A stretch of DNA of 64,000 nucleotides from Bernardetiaceae bacterium (GCA_020832465.1 JAFIER010000004.1:1-64000), one strand, 5' to 3'; numbered from the stretch's first letter, positions 33,789 to 43,436 are shown. Made by a program: numbers and translations. The notes: generated by a model from the sequence alone, not told the origin.

Positions 33789-35261
33789 TTATCTGAATAG
33801 TGCTTTGTTAAAAAATGGAATTTTAGGGCTCCAGCGATTTTTTCGTTTTTTCTTAATCATATATTTTTTAGAAGATTTAAGCTCTCCAAACCTATAGGTT
33901 TCGCTGTGCGTACGCATTTCCTCTTCGTCGTAGTAATACCAGCGTCCGTATTTTTTGTCTCTTGTAAAAAGTCCTTCTGCGGCTATTTTTCCGTTGTCAT
34001 GATAGAAGGTTGCTTCGCCCCATTTTTGATTGAGTTTGTAGGTAATGGCACTCTCTATATTGCCATTGCGGCTGTATGATTCTGTTATGCCTTTTTGAAA
34101 ACCTTTTTCATAGTTTTCTTTTGTTTGAATTTTTCCATTGGCATAATAGGTTTCTCTTTTGCCTTCGAGCTTATTTTTTTCATAGTTTTCTTTGATGCGT
34201 AGGTTTCCATTTTGATAATAATGCTTCCAAGTACCGACATTGAGCTTTTTTTGTATTTGTTTTTCGAGCTCAAGGTTGCCGTTGGGATAATATAATTTGA
34301 TTTTTTCTAATGAACCGCTATATTTAGTTTCTTTTTGCGGTTTACCATTTTCATAATAAATTATCGCATTTTGCATATAGCCATGTCTGTAGTTGATAAG
34401 TTGTTTTAGCTTACCACTGTCTTCAAAGTAGCTACGTGCATCGCCGTGTAAAAGTCCGTTTTTGTAATTTGCTTCTTGTAAAAGATTACCATTTTCGGCA
34501 TAGCGTTTATGAAACCCATCTTTTTGCCCACCGACGTTGTGTGTTTGAATCTCGAGCTGACCGTTTTCATAATAACTTTCAAAGTCTCCATCTAACTCTC
34601 CTTTGATATAATTAGCCTTAGTGCGCATATTTCCGTTAGGATAATAGGTTATTTCATATCCATGGGCTTGGTTATCTTTATACTCGAGTGTGCGCTTGAG
34701 CGTGCCATCGGCATAAAACTCTTCTATTGTGCCTTGAATTTTGCCATTGGCAAAATAGGTTTTAGATTTAATCTCACCATTGTCGTAATAGGTAAAAAGC
34801 TGGTCGCGCAAGCGGTCTTGCTCATAGAACCCACGTTGAATCACTTTGCCTTCATGATTAAAAGCCAGCATTTCGCCTTCTTTTAAATCATCTTTGCAAT
34901 TGTATTTGAGCATTTTATTGCCATTGGGATAGTACTCGTAAAAAGTACCTTGTTTTTTGTCTGATTCGTAATAACCTTCGGTTTTGAGGCTACCATTGGG
35001 ATAAAACTCCTGCACTTTACCCACAAGTTTTCCACTATCAAACATGGCTATATTTTGCAGTTCGCCCGTAGGATAATACCCCCTAAACTCACCGTGAATT
35101 AAGCTACTATCCGTGCCTATAATGTGATATTTTTCTTTGATATAATCGCGCTCGGGGTCGTAATACTTACGAACAGGATTGAGCGAAAGCTCCTGCGCTT
35201 GCGCTACTTGGCATAGAAGCAGAAGGCTCAATATAAGATAAGCAAAAACTGTATTTTTCAT
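33789..35261 (-). CDS. Exported YwqK/MORN_2 repeat protein
   Basis: Signal peptide (MKNTVFAYLILSLLLLCQVA, cut near AQAQE), then about 17 tandem copies of a ~23-residue unit of the form YYxNGxxKxxxxYxxGxxxGxxxxY (FYPNGSLKTEGYYESDKKQG, YYENGQLEIQTHNVGGQKDG). The C-terminus is basic (KKYMIKKKRKNRW). Such MORN_2 proteins are often labelled YwqK antitoxins, but nothing resembling a toxin is adjacent and the signal peptide points to an exported protein. The ATG at 35261 starts the signal peptide. Confidence 0.85.
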   Translation of the reverse strand: MKNTVFAYLILSLLLLCQVAQAQELSLNPVRKYYDPERDYIKEKYHIIGTDSSLIHGEFRGYYPTGELQNIAMFDSGKLVGKVQEFYPNGSLKTEGYYESDKKQGTFYEYYPNGNKMLKYNCKDDLKEGEMLAFNHEGKVIQRGFYEQDRLRDQLFTYYDNGEIKSKTYFANGKIQGTIEEFYADGTLKRTLEYKDNQAHGYEITYYPNGNMRTKANYIKGELDGDFESYYENGQLEIQTHNVGGQKDGFHKRYAENGNLLQEANYKNGLLHGDARSYFEDSGKLKQLINYRHGYMQNAIIYYENGKPQKETKYSGSLEKIKLYYPNGNLELEKQIQKKLNVGTWKHYYQNGNLRIKENYEKNKLEGKRETYYANGKIQTKENYEKGFQKGITESYSRNGNIESAITYKLNQKWGEATFYHDNGKIAAEGLFTRDKKYGRWYYYDEEEMRTHSETYRFGELKSSKKYMIKKKRKNRWSPKIPFFNKALFR

Positions 35262-35300
35262 ATTTATGATAGGTTTATATGGATTTTTGATTTTCAAATA

Positions 35301-35338
35301 TTAGCACAAACAGTGCTCTCAGAACTGTTTGTGCTTTT
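35301..35338. repeat. Covariant hairpin B
   Basis: AGCACAAACAGT (35303-35314) pairs with ACTGTTTGTGCT (35324-35335). Relative to the common hairpin B, T-A has become A-T in both arms. Confidence 0.7.
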
Positions 35339-35345
35339 ACATATT

Positions 35346-35480
35346 CATACCAATATACATTCCACTATACATTTTTCCATAGCGTGGGGTTTGCAAACCC
35401 CACGCTATGGAAAAAAAGGCCTTAGAAATAACATGGCTTTGAGAAATATTATTTCTGGCTGATGAATGTAGTAGTACGAT
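35346..35480. repeat. Element 1 copy upstream of dnaK
   Basis: Palindrome C at 35372-35415 is perfect over 44 bp. Linker GGCCTTAG, then hairpin A at 35424-35456 with one mismatch pair, then a GTAGTACGA end. Confidence 0.75.
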
Positions 35481-35585
35481 ATTTACTACAAAACGAAAAA
35501 ATCAAGCCAATATTTTAATAGGCAAAGATTAACACGCTTTAGCTAATCTATTTTTAGCGATATTTTGGAAAAGGAGTGTGCTATC

Positions 35586-35647
35586 GAGGTTTGGCATATT
35601 TTGCTATAAAATATGCCATCTTGTCAGTGTTTTGAGGCTTGGCATAT
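35586..35647. promoter_or_regulatory. Three TGGCATAT boxes upstream of dnaK
   Basis: GAGGTTTGGCATAT (35586-35599) and GAGGCTTGGCATAT (35634-35647) are direct copies 48 bp apart. The inverse ATATGCCA (35611-35618) pairs with the first box as a hairpin (TGGCATATTTT / AAAATATGCCA). This is a candidate binding region for a heat-shock regulator; CIRCE and sigma-54 elements are not matched. Confidence 0.45.
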
Positions 35648-35774
35648 ACATTGACTATAAGTTCGTGTATATAAGGTTGTAAATTTTTATATCAAGCGAT
35701 ATAGTATTTTCAATCGCATTACTAACGACCTTTTTAAAATCTAATTTACATATTCACAAGAATTATATAAAACT

Positions 35775-37703
35775 ATGGGAAAAATTATAGGAATTGACTT
35801 AGGCACTACAAACTCCTGCGTATCCGTTATGGAAGGTAGCGAGCCTATTGTAATACAAAACGCAGAAGGGCAACGCACTACACCTTCTATTGTTGCTTTT
35901 TTAGATAACGGCGAGCGGAAAGTAGGCGCACCAGCCAAAAGACAAGCGATTACAAACCCCGAGCGCACGATTAGCTCTATCAAACGATTTATGGGGCGTA
36001 GCTTTTCAGAGTCTGAAAGAGAATTAAAATACGTATCATATCCTATCGTACAAGGCGCAAATAATACGCCTCGTGTAAAAATTAATGATAGGCAATATAC
36101 ACCACAAGAAATCTCTGCGATTGTACTTCAAAAAATGAAGGCTACGGCAGAAGATTATCTCGGCACTACGGTCTCTGAAGCCGTTATTACCGTACCCGCT
36201 TATTTCAACGACGCACAACGCCAAGCTACAAAAGAAGCAGGCGAAATTGCAGGTTTGAAAGTAAGACGAATTATAAACGAACCTACGGCAGCAGCACTCA
36301 CCTACGGCTTAGATAAAAAAGACCGCGATATGAAAGTGGCTGTTTTTGACTTAGGTGGTGGTACTTTTGATATCTCTATCCTCGAGCTCGGTGATGGCGT
36401 TTTTGAAGTAAAATCTACAAATGGTGATACACACCTCGGTGGTGATGACTTCGACCAAGTAATTATAGATTACTTAGCCGATATTTTCAAGAACGACCAC
36501 AATATCGATTTGCGCAAAGACCCCATGGCTTTGCAACGCCTAAAAGACGCAGGTGAAAAAGCTAAAATTGAGCTTTCAAGTGCTTCAAGCACCGAAATAA
36601 ACCTGCCTTATATCATGCCTGTTGATGGAGTACCTAAGCACTTAGTAACTACATTGACACGTGCTAAATTCGAGCAAATTGCTGATAGCTTAATCAAACG
36701 AACACTTGAGCCTTGCAAAGCAGCATTGAAAGATGCTAATTTACAAGCCTCTGAAATAGACGAAGTTATTTTAGTAGGTGGCTCTACACGTATTCCAAGA
36801 ATACAAGAAGAAGTAGAAAAATTCTTTGGTAGAAAGCCTTCAAAAGGTGTAAACCCCGACGAAGTAGTGGCACTTGGTGCGGCTATTCAAGGAGGTGTAC
36901 TCACTGGAGAAGTCAAAGATGTATTACTCTTAGATGTTACACCTCTCTCCCTCGGTATCGAAACTATGGGGGGCGTGTTTACAAGACTTATAGAATCTAA
37001 TACAACTATACCAACACGCAAATCGCAGACATTCTCTACAGCAGCTGACAATCAGCCGTCAGTAGAAATTCACGTATTGCAAGGCGAGCGGCAGCTGGCA
37101 AAAGATAATAAAACTATCGGACGATTTCACTTAGATGGCTTACCGCCAGCACCAAGAGGCGTACCGCAAGTAGAAGTTACTTTTGATATTGATGCAAACG
37201 GTATTCTCAATGTATCTGCAAAAGATATGGCGACGAACAAAGAGCAAAAAATCCGTATCGAAGCCTCGTCTGGTCTGACAGATGCTGAAATAGAGAAAAT
37301 GCGCCGCGAAGCCGAAGCTAATGCGGAATCGGATAAAGCTGAAAAAGATAAAATTGAAGCCGTAAATAAAGCTGATTCTATGATTTATACCACAGAAAAA
37401 CAGCTTAAAGAATACGGAGACAAACTCTCAAGCGGGCATAGAACAAGCATCGAAGCTTCGCTCGAAGATTTGAGAAAAGCACACGCAGAGCAAAATACAG
37501 AGGCTATCAATACAGCACTCGAATCTTTGCAAGCTGCTTGGAATGCCGCTTCACAAGAAATGTATAGCCAAGCCAATAATGGTGCGGAAGGTGCAGCCCC
37601 AGGTGGCGAACAAGCCACAGGAAACGCACAAGGTACAAATGGCAAAGCTGATGACGACGTAACTGACGTGGACTACGAAGAAGTCGATAAAGACAAAAAG
37701 TAG
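35775..37703 (+). CDS. dnaK: Molecular chaperone DnaK (Hsp70)
   Basis: ATP-driven chaperone. Start [21 protein letters not shown]; ATPase signatures [17 protein letters not shown] and [14 protein letters not shown]; interdomain linker [17 protein letters not shown]; substrate-binding domain with [18 protein letters not shown]; tail ends [17 protein letters not shown], the usual acidic type. Length 642 is standard. It is not next to grpE or dnaJ. The long leader contains repeats and the TGGCATAT boxes. Confidence 0.98.
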   Translation: MGKIIGIDLGTTNSCVSVMEGSEPIVIQNAEGQRTTPSIVAFLDNGERKVGAPAKRQAITNPERTISSIKRFMGRSFSESERELKYVSYPIVQGANNTPRVKINDRQYTPQEISAIVLQKMKATAEDYLGTTVSEAVITVPAYFNDAQRQATKEAGEIAGLKVRRIINEPTAAALTYGLDKKDRDMKVAVFDLGGGTFDISILELGDGVFEVKSTNGDTHLGGDDFDQVIIDYLADIFKNDHNIDLRKDPMALQRLKDAGEKAKIELSSASSTEINLPYIMPVDGVPKHLVTTLTRAKFEQIADSLIKRTLEPCKAALKDANLQASEIDEVILVGGSTRIPRIQEEVEKFFGRKPSKGVNPDEVVALGAAIQGGVLTGEVKDVLLLDVTPLSLGIETMGGVFTRLIESNTTIPTRKSQTFSTAADNQPSVEIHVLQGERQLAKDNKTIGRFHLDGLPPAPRGVPQVEVTFDIDANGILNVSAKDMATNKEQKIRIEASSGLTDAEIEKMRREAEANAESDKAEKDKIEAVNKADSMIYTTEKQLKEYGDKLSSGHRTSIEASLEDLRKAHAEQNTEAINTALESLQAAWNAASQEMYSQANNGAEGAAPGGEQATGNAQGTNGKADDDVTDVDYEEVDKDKK

Positions 37704-37846
37704 TAGCTAATTACTATCTGAAATCAAAATAAGTTTGAATATAAGGAATTAAATTCTTATATTTATGAGCAATAAATGTGTGAAAATAAATAGGCGCATG
37801 CGATTTAGCTAATCTTACCTATATATTTTTTACATAAATTACAAAT

Positions 37847-37878
37847 AAAAAAGTCTTCGCAATGCGAAGACTTTTTTT
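37847..37878 (+). terminator. Strong terminator between dnaK and bcp
   Basis: AAAAAAGTCTTCGC, loop AAT, GCGAAGACTTTTTTT. The A run on the left makes it potentially bidirectional. It separates bcp from dnaK read-through. Confidence 0.85.
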
Positions 37879-37972
37879 ATGCTACAAAAAATACCAAACA
37901 AAGGCTTGTTATTTATCGCATTTTGCTTATATTAGCAAGTGTTTATTCGTTTTTACGCTAATCAAAAATCTT

Positions 37973-38425
37973 ATGCTTAATATCGGAGAAAAAGCCCCTA
38001 ATTTTGAGGGCAAAGACCAAACAGGAAGTACCATCAAACTCGAAGACTTTAAAGGCGAAAAGCTCGTCTTGTATTTCTATCCTAAGGATAACACCTCGGG
38101 CTGCACGGCGCAGGCTTGTAACCTAAGAGACAATTATGAAGCACTCTTAGAAGCTGGATTTCAAATCGTGGGAGTGAGTAAGGACGACGAGAAGTCGCAT
38201 CAAAAATTTATTGACAAGTATGACTTACCATTTCCGCTTATCGCTGATACAGATACCAAAATCAATCAAGATTATGGCGTTTGGAAAGAAAAAAAAATGT
38301 TTGGAAAAACCTACATGGGGACTCAGCGCACAACATTTGTCATAGATGAGGAGGGTAAAATTATCGATATTATCAAAAAAGTAAAAACTGATAACCACGC
38401 CGACCAAATCTTAGCATCGCTATAG
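37973..38425 (+). CDS. bcp: Thioredoxin-dependent peroxiredoxin, Bcp/PrxQ type
   Basis: Reduces peroxides in the cytoplasm. Start MLNIGEKAPNFEGKDQTG; peroxidatic Cys44 in NTSGCTAQ and resolving Cys49 five residues later, the PrxQ spacing; VGVSKDDEKSHQKFIDKY follows. The ATG at 37973 gives 150 residues; the longer frame from 37862 starts within the dnaK terminator and is rejected. A TATATTAG box at about 37927 may be its promoter. The 3' end overlaps recX by 6 nt, tail to tail. Confidence 0.94.
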   Translation: MLNIGEKAPNFEGKDQTGSTIKLEDFKGEKLVLYFYPKDNTSGCTAQACNLRDNYEALLEAGFQIVGVSKDDEKSHQKFIDKYDLPFPLIADTDTKINQDYGVWKEKKMFGKTYMGTQRTTFVIDEEGKIIDIIKKVKTDNHADQILASL

Positions 38426-38884
38426 CTCCCTGAGCACTTCATAAATAAGTTCAGATTCGTAGCCTTTGGAAGCCCCAAAACGCAATATTTTTTGCTTGCG
38501 CTTAAAAATATCGGGCTCTTTGAGGCTACGATTTTTTTGTTCAAGTAAAGTATAAAGCGTCTCGTAATAATCTTCTTGTGGGATTTCGCCCAACGCCTTT
38601 CGGATATACCCCTCCGAAATTTGCTTTTGGCGCAAAGCATTTTTAATCTTGAGCCGTCCCCATTTTTTGATGCGGAACTTACTACCCGCATAAATTTCTG
38701 CAAAACGCGCCTCATTGAGAAAATTTTCAGATACTAATAGGCGCATAATCTCCTCTACAACCTCTTGCTCTTCTATGCCCCACTCCTCGAGCTTTTGCGC
38801 TACTTCCAAAGGCGCACGCTCTTGATATGCACAAAAAGAGGTCGCTTTTAAAAAGGCTTCTTTGGGGCTTAATTTTTCTGACAT
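38420..38884 (-). CDS. recX: Regulatory protein RecX
   Basis: Three-helix-repeat protein that controls RecA filaments. Visible features: AFLKATSFCAYQERAPLEVAQKLEEWGI (first repeat), RFAEIYAGSKFRIKKWGRLKIKNALRQKQIS (RecX core) and ILRFGASKGYESELIYEVL at the end. Length 154 is normal. recA is not in the window. Convergent with bcp, sharing 6 nt at the stops. Confidence 0.92.
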   Translation of the reverse strand: MSEKLSPKEAFLKATSFCAYQERAPLEVAQKLEEWGIEEQEVVEEIMRLLVSENFLNEARFAEIYAGSKFRIKKWGRLKIKNALRQKQISEGYIRKALGEIPQEDYYETLYTLLEQKNRSLKEPDIFKRKQKILRFGASKGYESELIYEVLREL

Positions 38885-38916
38885 AAAGATAAAGAGAGTT
38901 GTAAGAATTAGTAATC

Positions 38917-39020
38917 GTCTTAGATCGTTTCAGCACGCACCGCTTTTCGAAAAATGAGAGTGCTAAGCCCATTTTTCTATATCAAGTGGAGTTTACAAAC
39001 CCTGCGACATGCAGCTATGC
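38917..39020. repeat. Chimeric decayed repeat (element 2 left part, element 1 right part)
   Basis: CGTCTTAGATCGTTTCAGCAC is like the element 2 start. A worn hairpin B with AGAGTGCT is joined to the AAGCCCATTTTTCTATA linker of element 1 and a decayed palindrome C. Confidence 0.45.
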
Positions 39021-39105
39021 ATAGCCAGATAAGCAAAGATAAATAAAGTACGGATAATTTTCCAATTTAACAAAGTGTAGTACCTTTAATAACATCTTTT
39101 TTTTG

Positions 39106-39113
39106 TATATTTG
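39106..39113 (+). promoter_or_regulatory. -7 element TATATTTG, distant from the M61 gene
   Basis: Exact TAnnTTTG match 234 bp before the ATG at 39347. Element 2 (39133-39266) lies between the two. Confidence 0.45.
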
Positions 39114-39132
39114 TAAAGCAATCTTATAAAGT

Positions 39133-39266
39133 GGGTTGTGCGCCTGTAGTAACGAAGCACCAGCCTTGTTATAAGCCACTTCCGAAGCTGGAGCTTCGGG
39201 CTATAGTTTTTAAAAACTGTGAATGCTCAAACTATTTAAGTTAATTTACTAACTTGACGTACACCC
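39133..39266. repeat. Element 2 copy, reverse, inside a putative leader
   Basis: GGGTTGTGCGCC at the left and AACTTGACGTACACCC at the right are inverted ends. The inside has GAAGCACCAGC and GAAGCTGGAGCTTCGGGC, shared with other long element 2 copies. Confidence 0.65.
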
Positions 39267-39346
39267 TATAAAGTATTGCTAAGTAGGTGTAGAAAAATCC
39301 TTAACTACGCTACTCACTTTTTCTCATCTGATAATAATGTAGAATT

Positions 39347-41191
39347 ATGAAAAAAATTCAAAATTGCACGTTTTTTTTACTATTATTGACCTGCTTTTTC
39401 CCTGCCTTAGCCCAGCATAATGCTTATCACTTTCATGTGAATTTGAACGAGGCGGAGGGGCACACACTGCCTGTAAGCTTGTTAGTACCTACGATATCGC
39501 AAGATACAATTTCTTATTTTATGCCCAAAATCGTACCCGGTACGTATAGTATTTATGATTTTGGACGATTTCTTAGCGACTTTGAAGCCACTGACAAAGA
39601 GGGGCAGCCTCTTGAGGTAAAGCGCATGAATGACAACGAATGGCAGATTTATAATGCTAAAAATTTGTATAAAATTCGATACATAGTTGAAGATACCTAT
39701 CATACACGAAAAGGCAATAAAATTTTTGAACCTGCGGGTACGAATATCGAACCCGGCAAAAATTTTATTATCAATCAGCATGGTTTTTTTGGTTATTTTG
39801 AAGGTATGAAACGCCTGCCTTACACGCTCGAGTTTGTGAAGCCCGAAACCTTCTTTGGCTCGACTTCCCTGAAACGTCAAGATAACGACGATGCACAAAA
39901 AGATATTTTTACCGTAGAGAATTATAACGACCTTGTCGATGCTCCTTTGATGTATTGCAAACCCGATACTATGGTATTTGAAGTCGGAGGTGCAGAAATT
40001 TTAGTATCTGTATATTCGCCTAATAGCATCGTTGGGGCTAAGTTTTTGGGTGATAAAATTCGCAAAACCTTAGAAGCACAGAAAAACTACTTAGGAGGTA
40101 CTTTGCCTATTGATAATTATGCTTTTATATTGTATCTTTTTCGCGGGCGCAGTGGCTCGGGGAGTTATGGTGCGCTTGAGCATTCTTACTCTTCGTTTTA
40201 TTATCTGCCCGAAATTCCAGGTGAGTTTTTGGCACAGTCGGTGATAGAAATCGCTGCTCATGAGTTTTTTCATATCGTAACGCCTCTGAATATTCACTCC
40301 GAAGAGATTCATTATTTTGACTTTAATGATCCTAAAATGTCTAAGCATTTGTGGCTCTATGAAGGCGTGGTTGAATATTTTGCGCACCATATGCAAGTCT
40401 CCGAAGCGATGATAGAGCTCCCAGAGTTTTTAAATACGATGAAAGATAAAATCATAGCCGCCTCGCGTTACCGTCAAGACCTATCATTTACAGAAATGAG
40501 TTTGGGCTGCCTCACGGAGCACAAAAAGCAGTATAATAACGTGTATGACAAAGGTGCATTGATTGGTTTGTGTTTGGATTTGCAATTACGCATCAGTTCA
40601 AAAGGTGAGCGAGGGCTACGGGATTTGATTATGGAACTCTCCGAAAAATACGGAAAAGACAAACCCTTTAAAGATGAGGAACTTTTTGATGAAATTGAAG
40701 CCATGACGTATCCTGAAATTGGTGAGTTTTTTAAGAAATATGTAGCTGGCACAGAGCCACTTCCTATTGGAGAACTCTTCGAGCAAATAGGCATTTACTA
40801 CTCTGCAACGGGCAAATCGCCTAAGGTTTCTTTTGGAAATTTTGAGTATGATGTTACCGAAGAGGGGATTGTCGTTACTGATGTATCCGAGCTTGATGAT
40901 TTTGGTAAGTCGCTCGAGATGCAAGTAGGTGATATCCTTACGCATTTGAACAAAGAAAAAATTACGCCTGAAAATATTAGTCAAATTCTCCAGAAGTACC
41001 ATAGCCAAACTCGAGAAGGGGATAATATTGATCTCGTCGTACTGCGTGAAAACAAGCGAGGAAAGTACAAAAAACGAAAATTGCGCGCCTCTGCCAAAAT
41101 GACTAGACTTATACCCAAGCACGGTTTTAAAATCTTAGACAATGCTACCGATGAGCAAAAAGCATTGCGCAAAGCGTGGCTTATGCAGTAA
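39347..41191 (+). CDS. M61-family metallopeptidase with PDZ domain
   Basis: Exported peptidase related to glycyl aminopeptidase. Signal peptide (cut near ALAQH), N-terminal beta domain (MPKIVPGTYSIYDFGRFLSDFEA is a family signature), catalytic HEFFH at residues 305-309 with the third zinc ligand in LWLYEGVVEYFA about 30 residues later, and a C-terminal PDZ domain about 485-590 (MQVGDILTHLNKEKITPENI). Length 614 is typical. Probably periplasmic or outer-membrane-facing. Confidence 0.92.
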   Translation: MKKIQNCTFFLLLLTCFFPALAQHNAYHFHVNLNEAEGHTLPVSLLVPTISQDTISYFMPKIVPGTYSIYDFGRFLSDFEATDKEGQPLEVKRMNDNEWQIYNAKNLYKIRYIVEDTYHTRKGNKIFEPAGTNIEPGKNFIINQHGFFGYFEGMKRLPYTLEFVKPETFFGSTSLKRQDNDDAQKDIFTVENYNDLVDAPLMYCKPDTMVFEVGGAEILVSVYSPNSIVGAKFLGDKIRKTLEAQKNYLGGTLPIDNYAFILYLFRGRSGSGSYGALEHSYSSFYYLPEIPGEFLAQSVIEIAAHEFFHIVTPLNIHSEEIHYFDFNDPKMSKHLWLYEGVVEYFAHHMQVSEAMIELPEFLNTMKDKIIAASRYRQDLSFTEMSLGCLTEHKKQYNNVYDKGALIGLCLDLQLRISSKGERGLRDLIMELSEKYGKDKPFKDEELFDEIEAMTYPEIGEFFKKYVAGTEPLPIGELFEQIGIYYSATGKSPKVSFGNFEYDVTEEGIVVTDVSELDDFGKSLEMQVGDILTHLNKEKITPENISQILQKYHSQTREGDNIDLVVLRENKRGKYKKRKLRASAKMTRLIPKHGFKILDNATDEQKALRKAWLMQ

Positions 41192-41212
41192 TATTTTTTG
41201 AGAAGTCTCGTC

Positions 41213-41340
41213 GTATTACATAGATGCGCTTTCTTTAAAATCATTGTAGCACTCGAACTGTGAGTGCTAAGCCCATTTTTCCATAGCGTCGTAGGGTTTG
41301 CAAACCCTACGACGCTATGGAAAAATCAATAGTGGTATGA
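41213..41340. repeat. Element 1 copy with 52-bp perfect palindrome C
   Basis: Palindrome at 41275-41326 with arms reading CCATAGCGTCGTAGGG and centre GTTTGCAAAC, two arms of 26 bp without mismatch. The hairpin before it is a short B-like TAGCACTCGAACTGTGAGTGCTA instead of A. Right end AGTGGTATGA. Confidence 0.8.
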
Positions 41341-41380
41341 AGAGAAATGTATAAAAGTTATTCTACAAATCCATAAACAC

Positions 41381-43273
41381 ATGAAAATAGGTATTTTTTT
41401 TGGAGGGGTCTCACGCGAGCGCGAGATTTCTTTTGCGGGTGCAAAAACGGTTTATAAAACTTTAGATAGAAGCCTATTTGAGCCTGTACCTATCTTTATA
41501 GATAGCTTTGGTAATTTTATAAAAATTGATAAGCGGTTTTTAGAAGCCGAGAAAATCAATGATTTTTTTCCGCCCGAGAGCTACAAACAGCCTGGCAACA
41601 AAGACTTCGAAGGTATTTATGCCGAAACGCTTAGCGAGATATCAGAGCATGATTATCGGGAAATGATTAAGCAAGTAGGTGTGCGCCTCATGGTAGAAGA
41701 TTTGCGCAAGCACATAGATTTTGCTTTTTTGATGCTACATGGCACTTTTGCCGAAGATGGCATTATTCAAGGTTTGTTTGAGTGGTTCTCGATTCCTTAT
41801 TTAGGGACTTCGCTCTTCTCCTCTGCTTTTAGCATCGATAAGCATTTACAAAAAGAGGTCTTTCAAGCCTTAGGTTATGGCAATTATAAGGCGCATCAAA
41901 TTGTCTCCCGCGATGAGTGGCTCAAAGGAAAAAATCAAAAAGCACTCTTCGAAGGACTCAAAGAAAAAATAGGGCTGCCGCTCGTTATCAAAGCACCCTA
42001 CCAAGGCTCTTCTATTGGTGTGAGTATTTTATACAAAGACGATTTTGAAACTTTTAGAGAAGCCGTTAATCATTGCTTTTTCTTACGTGAGATTCCTAAA
42101 AAGTTCTGGACTTCGCTTTCCGAAGTAGCCAAACACGAATATTTACAAGCTCTTTTACATATCAATACAGGCTTAGGGCTTCCACTTGCTTTCGAGGATA
42201 GCTCTTTATTGGCCGGCGATTTAGGGGATATTATTTGCTATAATGCCAAAGAATTGTGGCAGAAGCTCGATGCTTATTTTGAATACTCAGATGATGATGC
42301 CCTGATTTCTGCCTTTGATAGCGAAGATATTGTCCTTTTCGAGACGCACATCAAAGGACGTGAATTTTCTTGTGGCGTGCTACAATCCCCCGAAGGCAAA
42401 GCCGTAGCCTTACCCCCTACAGAAATTATTGCGCCCAACAAAATCTATGATTTTGAAGCTAAATATAAGCCTGATGGCAGTCGTAAGGTGATTCCTATTG
42501 ATATTCCCGTAAAAGATATATACCGCATTCAAGAACTTTGTACAAAGATTTTTGAAAAATTTAAATTTGCTGTATGTGCGCGAATGGACGGTTTTTATGG
42601 CGAAAATGGCGAAATTACGATTATTGATGTCAATACCTTACCGGGCATGTCCCCAACTTCTTTAATCGTGAGACAGCCAGCTGAAGTGGGCATTACACCT
42701 ACGAATTTCTTAACCTATTTGATAGAAAGTTCATGGCAAATGAGAACTTTGCACAGCAATCGTCCTTATGTTTACAAAAGAAAATGGAAAAATTTGAGCC
42801 GAAAAATTGATAATAATTTTGCATCTCAAAAAAATAAACCTCAAAGTGCCGTACTTATTGCAGGCTTCGGCGATGCCGCTACTGAAAACTTCAATTGGGC
42901 GCGTGAGCAGTTTATTAGTTTAGATAGTGCCGAGAGTACGGTGCCTATAGCAATATGGTGGGAGCGCAAAAATGAAAAAAATTATTTTTATGAAATTCCG
43001 ATTTCAGTATTGCTCAAGCCCTATATAGAGGAAGTGCAGCAGGCTATTCAAAGTGATTTACACCCTGCAATTTTATATACCATCGAGCAGGCCAAAACTT
43101 TGAGCGAGCGTTATGCACCTAATTTTAAGCCCCGTATTGTACCTATAAAATTGGCGGATTTTGCAAGCCAAATTTCGCAGGTCTATTGCGCCTGCAAAGC
43201 CGTACCTGAAAGTGTAGTAGGTAATATTGAACACGTACTGCGTGCCTCTTCGGTTTCTATCAAAAAGAATTAG
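41381..43273 (+). CDS. ddl: D-Ala-D-Ala ligase-type ATP-grasp protein with extra C-terminal domain
   Basis: Residues 1 to about 455 form a D-alanine-D-alanine ligase: GIFFGGVSREREIS, LMLHGTFAEDG, VIKAPYQGSSIGVS, GREFSCGVLQ, YDFEAKYKPDG and DVNTLPGMSPTS. An insert of about 90 residues sits between the ATP loop and GREFSC. Residues about 485-630 are additional: SAVLIAGFGDAATENFNW and LDSAESTVPIAIW echo the N-terminal IGIFFGGVSREREISFAG and LDRSLFEPVPIFI, followed by YEIPISVLLKPY. This looks like a worn, truncated second ligase N-domain. Normal Ddl has 300-370 residues. The first half should be active in peptidoglycan precursor synthesis. Confidence 0.8.
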   Translation: MKIGIFFGGVSREREISFAGAKTVYKTLDRSLFEPVPIFIDSFGNFIKIDKRFLEAEKINDFFPPESYKQPGNKDFEGIYAETLSEISEHDYREMIKQVGVRLMVEDLRKHIDFAFLMLHGTFAEDGIIQGLFEWFSIPYLGTSLFSSAFSIDKHLQKEVFQALGYGNYKAHQIVSRDEWLKGKNQKALFEGLKEKIGLPLVIKAPYQGSSIGVSILYKDDFETFREAVNHCFFLREIPKKFWTSLSEVAKHEYLQALLHINTGLGLPLAFEDSSLLAGDLGDIICYNAKELWQKLDAYFEYSDDDALISAFDSEDIVLFETHIKGREFSCGVLQSPEGKAVALPPTEIIAPNKIYDFEAKYKPDGSRKVIPIDIPVKDIYRIQELCTKIFEKFKFAVCARMDGFYGENGEITIIDVNTLPGMSPTSLIVRQPAEVGITPTNFLTYLIESSWQMRTLHSNRPYVYKRKWKNLSRKIDNNFASQKNKPQSAVLIAGFGDAATENFNWAREQFISLDSAESTVPIAIWWERKNEKNYFYEIPISVLLKPYIEEVQQAIQSDLHPAILYTIEQAKTLSERYAPNFKPRIVPIKLADFASQISQVYCACKAVPESVVGNIEHVLRASSVSIKKN

Positions 43274-43280
43274 AACAAAG

Positions 43281-43406
43281 CATACTCCTATACATTGGCC
43301 AGCCCGAAATAACATCTCTTTGAGTAATGTTATTTTTAAGCCCATATTTCCATAGCATAGGGTTTGCAAACCCTATGCTATGGAAAAAACATGTATTGTA
43401 CTATGA
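43281..43406. repeat. Element 1 copy with covariant palindrome C
   Basis: CATACTCCTATACATTGGCC at left and GTACTATGA at right. Hairpin A is worn; palindrome C at 43347-43386 is perfect over 40 bp with arms CCATAGCATAGGG. Confidence 0.75.
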
Positions 43407-43407
43407 A

Positions 43408-43436
43408 AACAAACAGTTCTGCCAGGACTGTTTGTT
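43408..43436. repeat. Covariant hairpin B
   Basis: AACAAACAGT and ACTGTTTGTT arms with the usual TCTGCCAG centre. Directly abuts the element 1 copy; a half ACTTTGTCAAAGT follows at about 43446. Confidence 0.65.

Noticed and set aside
33789-35261. YwqK protein as the antitoxin of a toxin-antitoxin system
   Set aside because: It has a signal peptide and no toxin-like neighbour; the antitoxin label comes from the MORN_2 repeat family name only.
35590-35612. Possible sigma-54 promoter (TTGGCATATTTTGC) upstream of dnaK
   Set aside because: The GG-to-GC spacing is 8 instead of the required 10, and the sequence is better explained as an inverted TGGCATAT pair.
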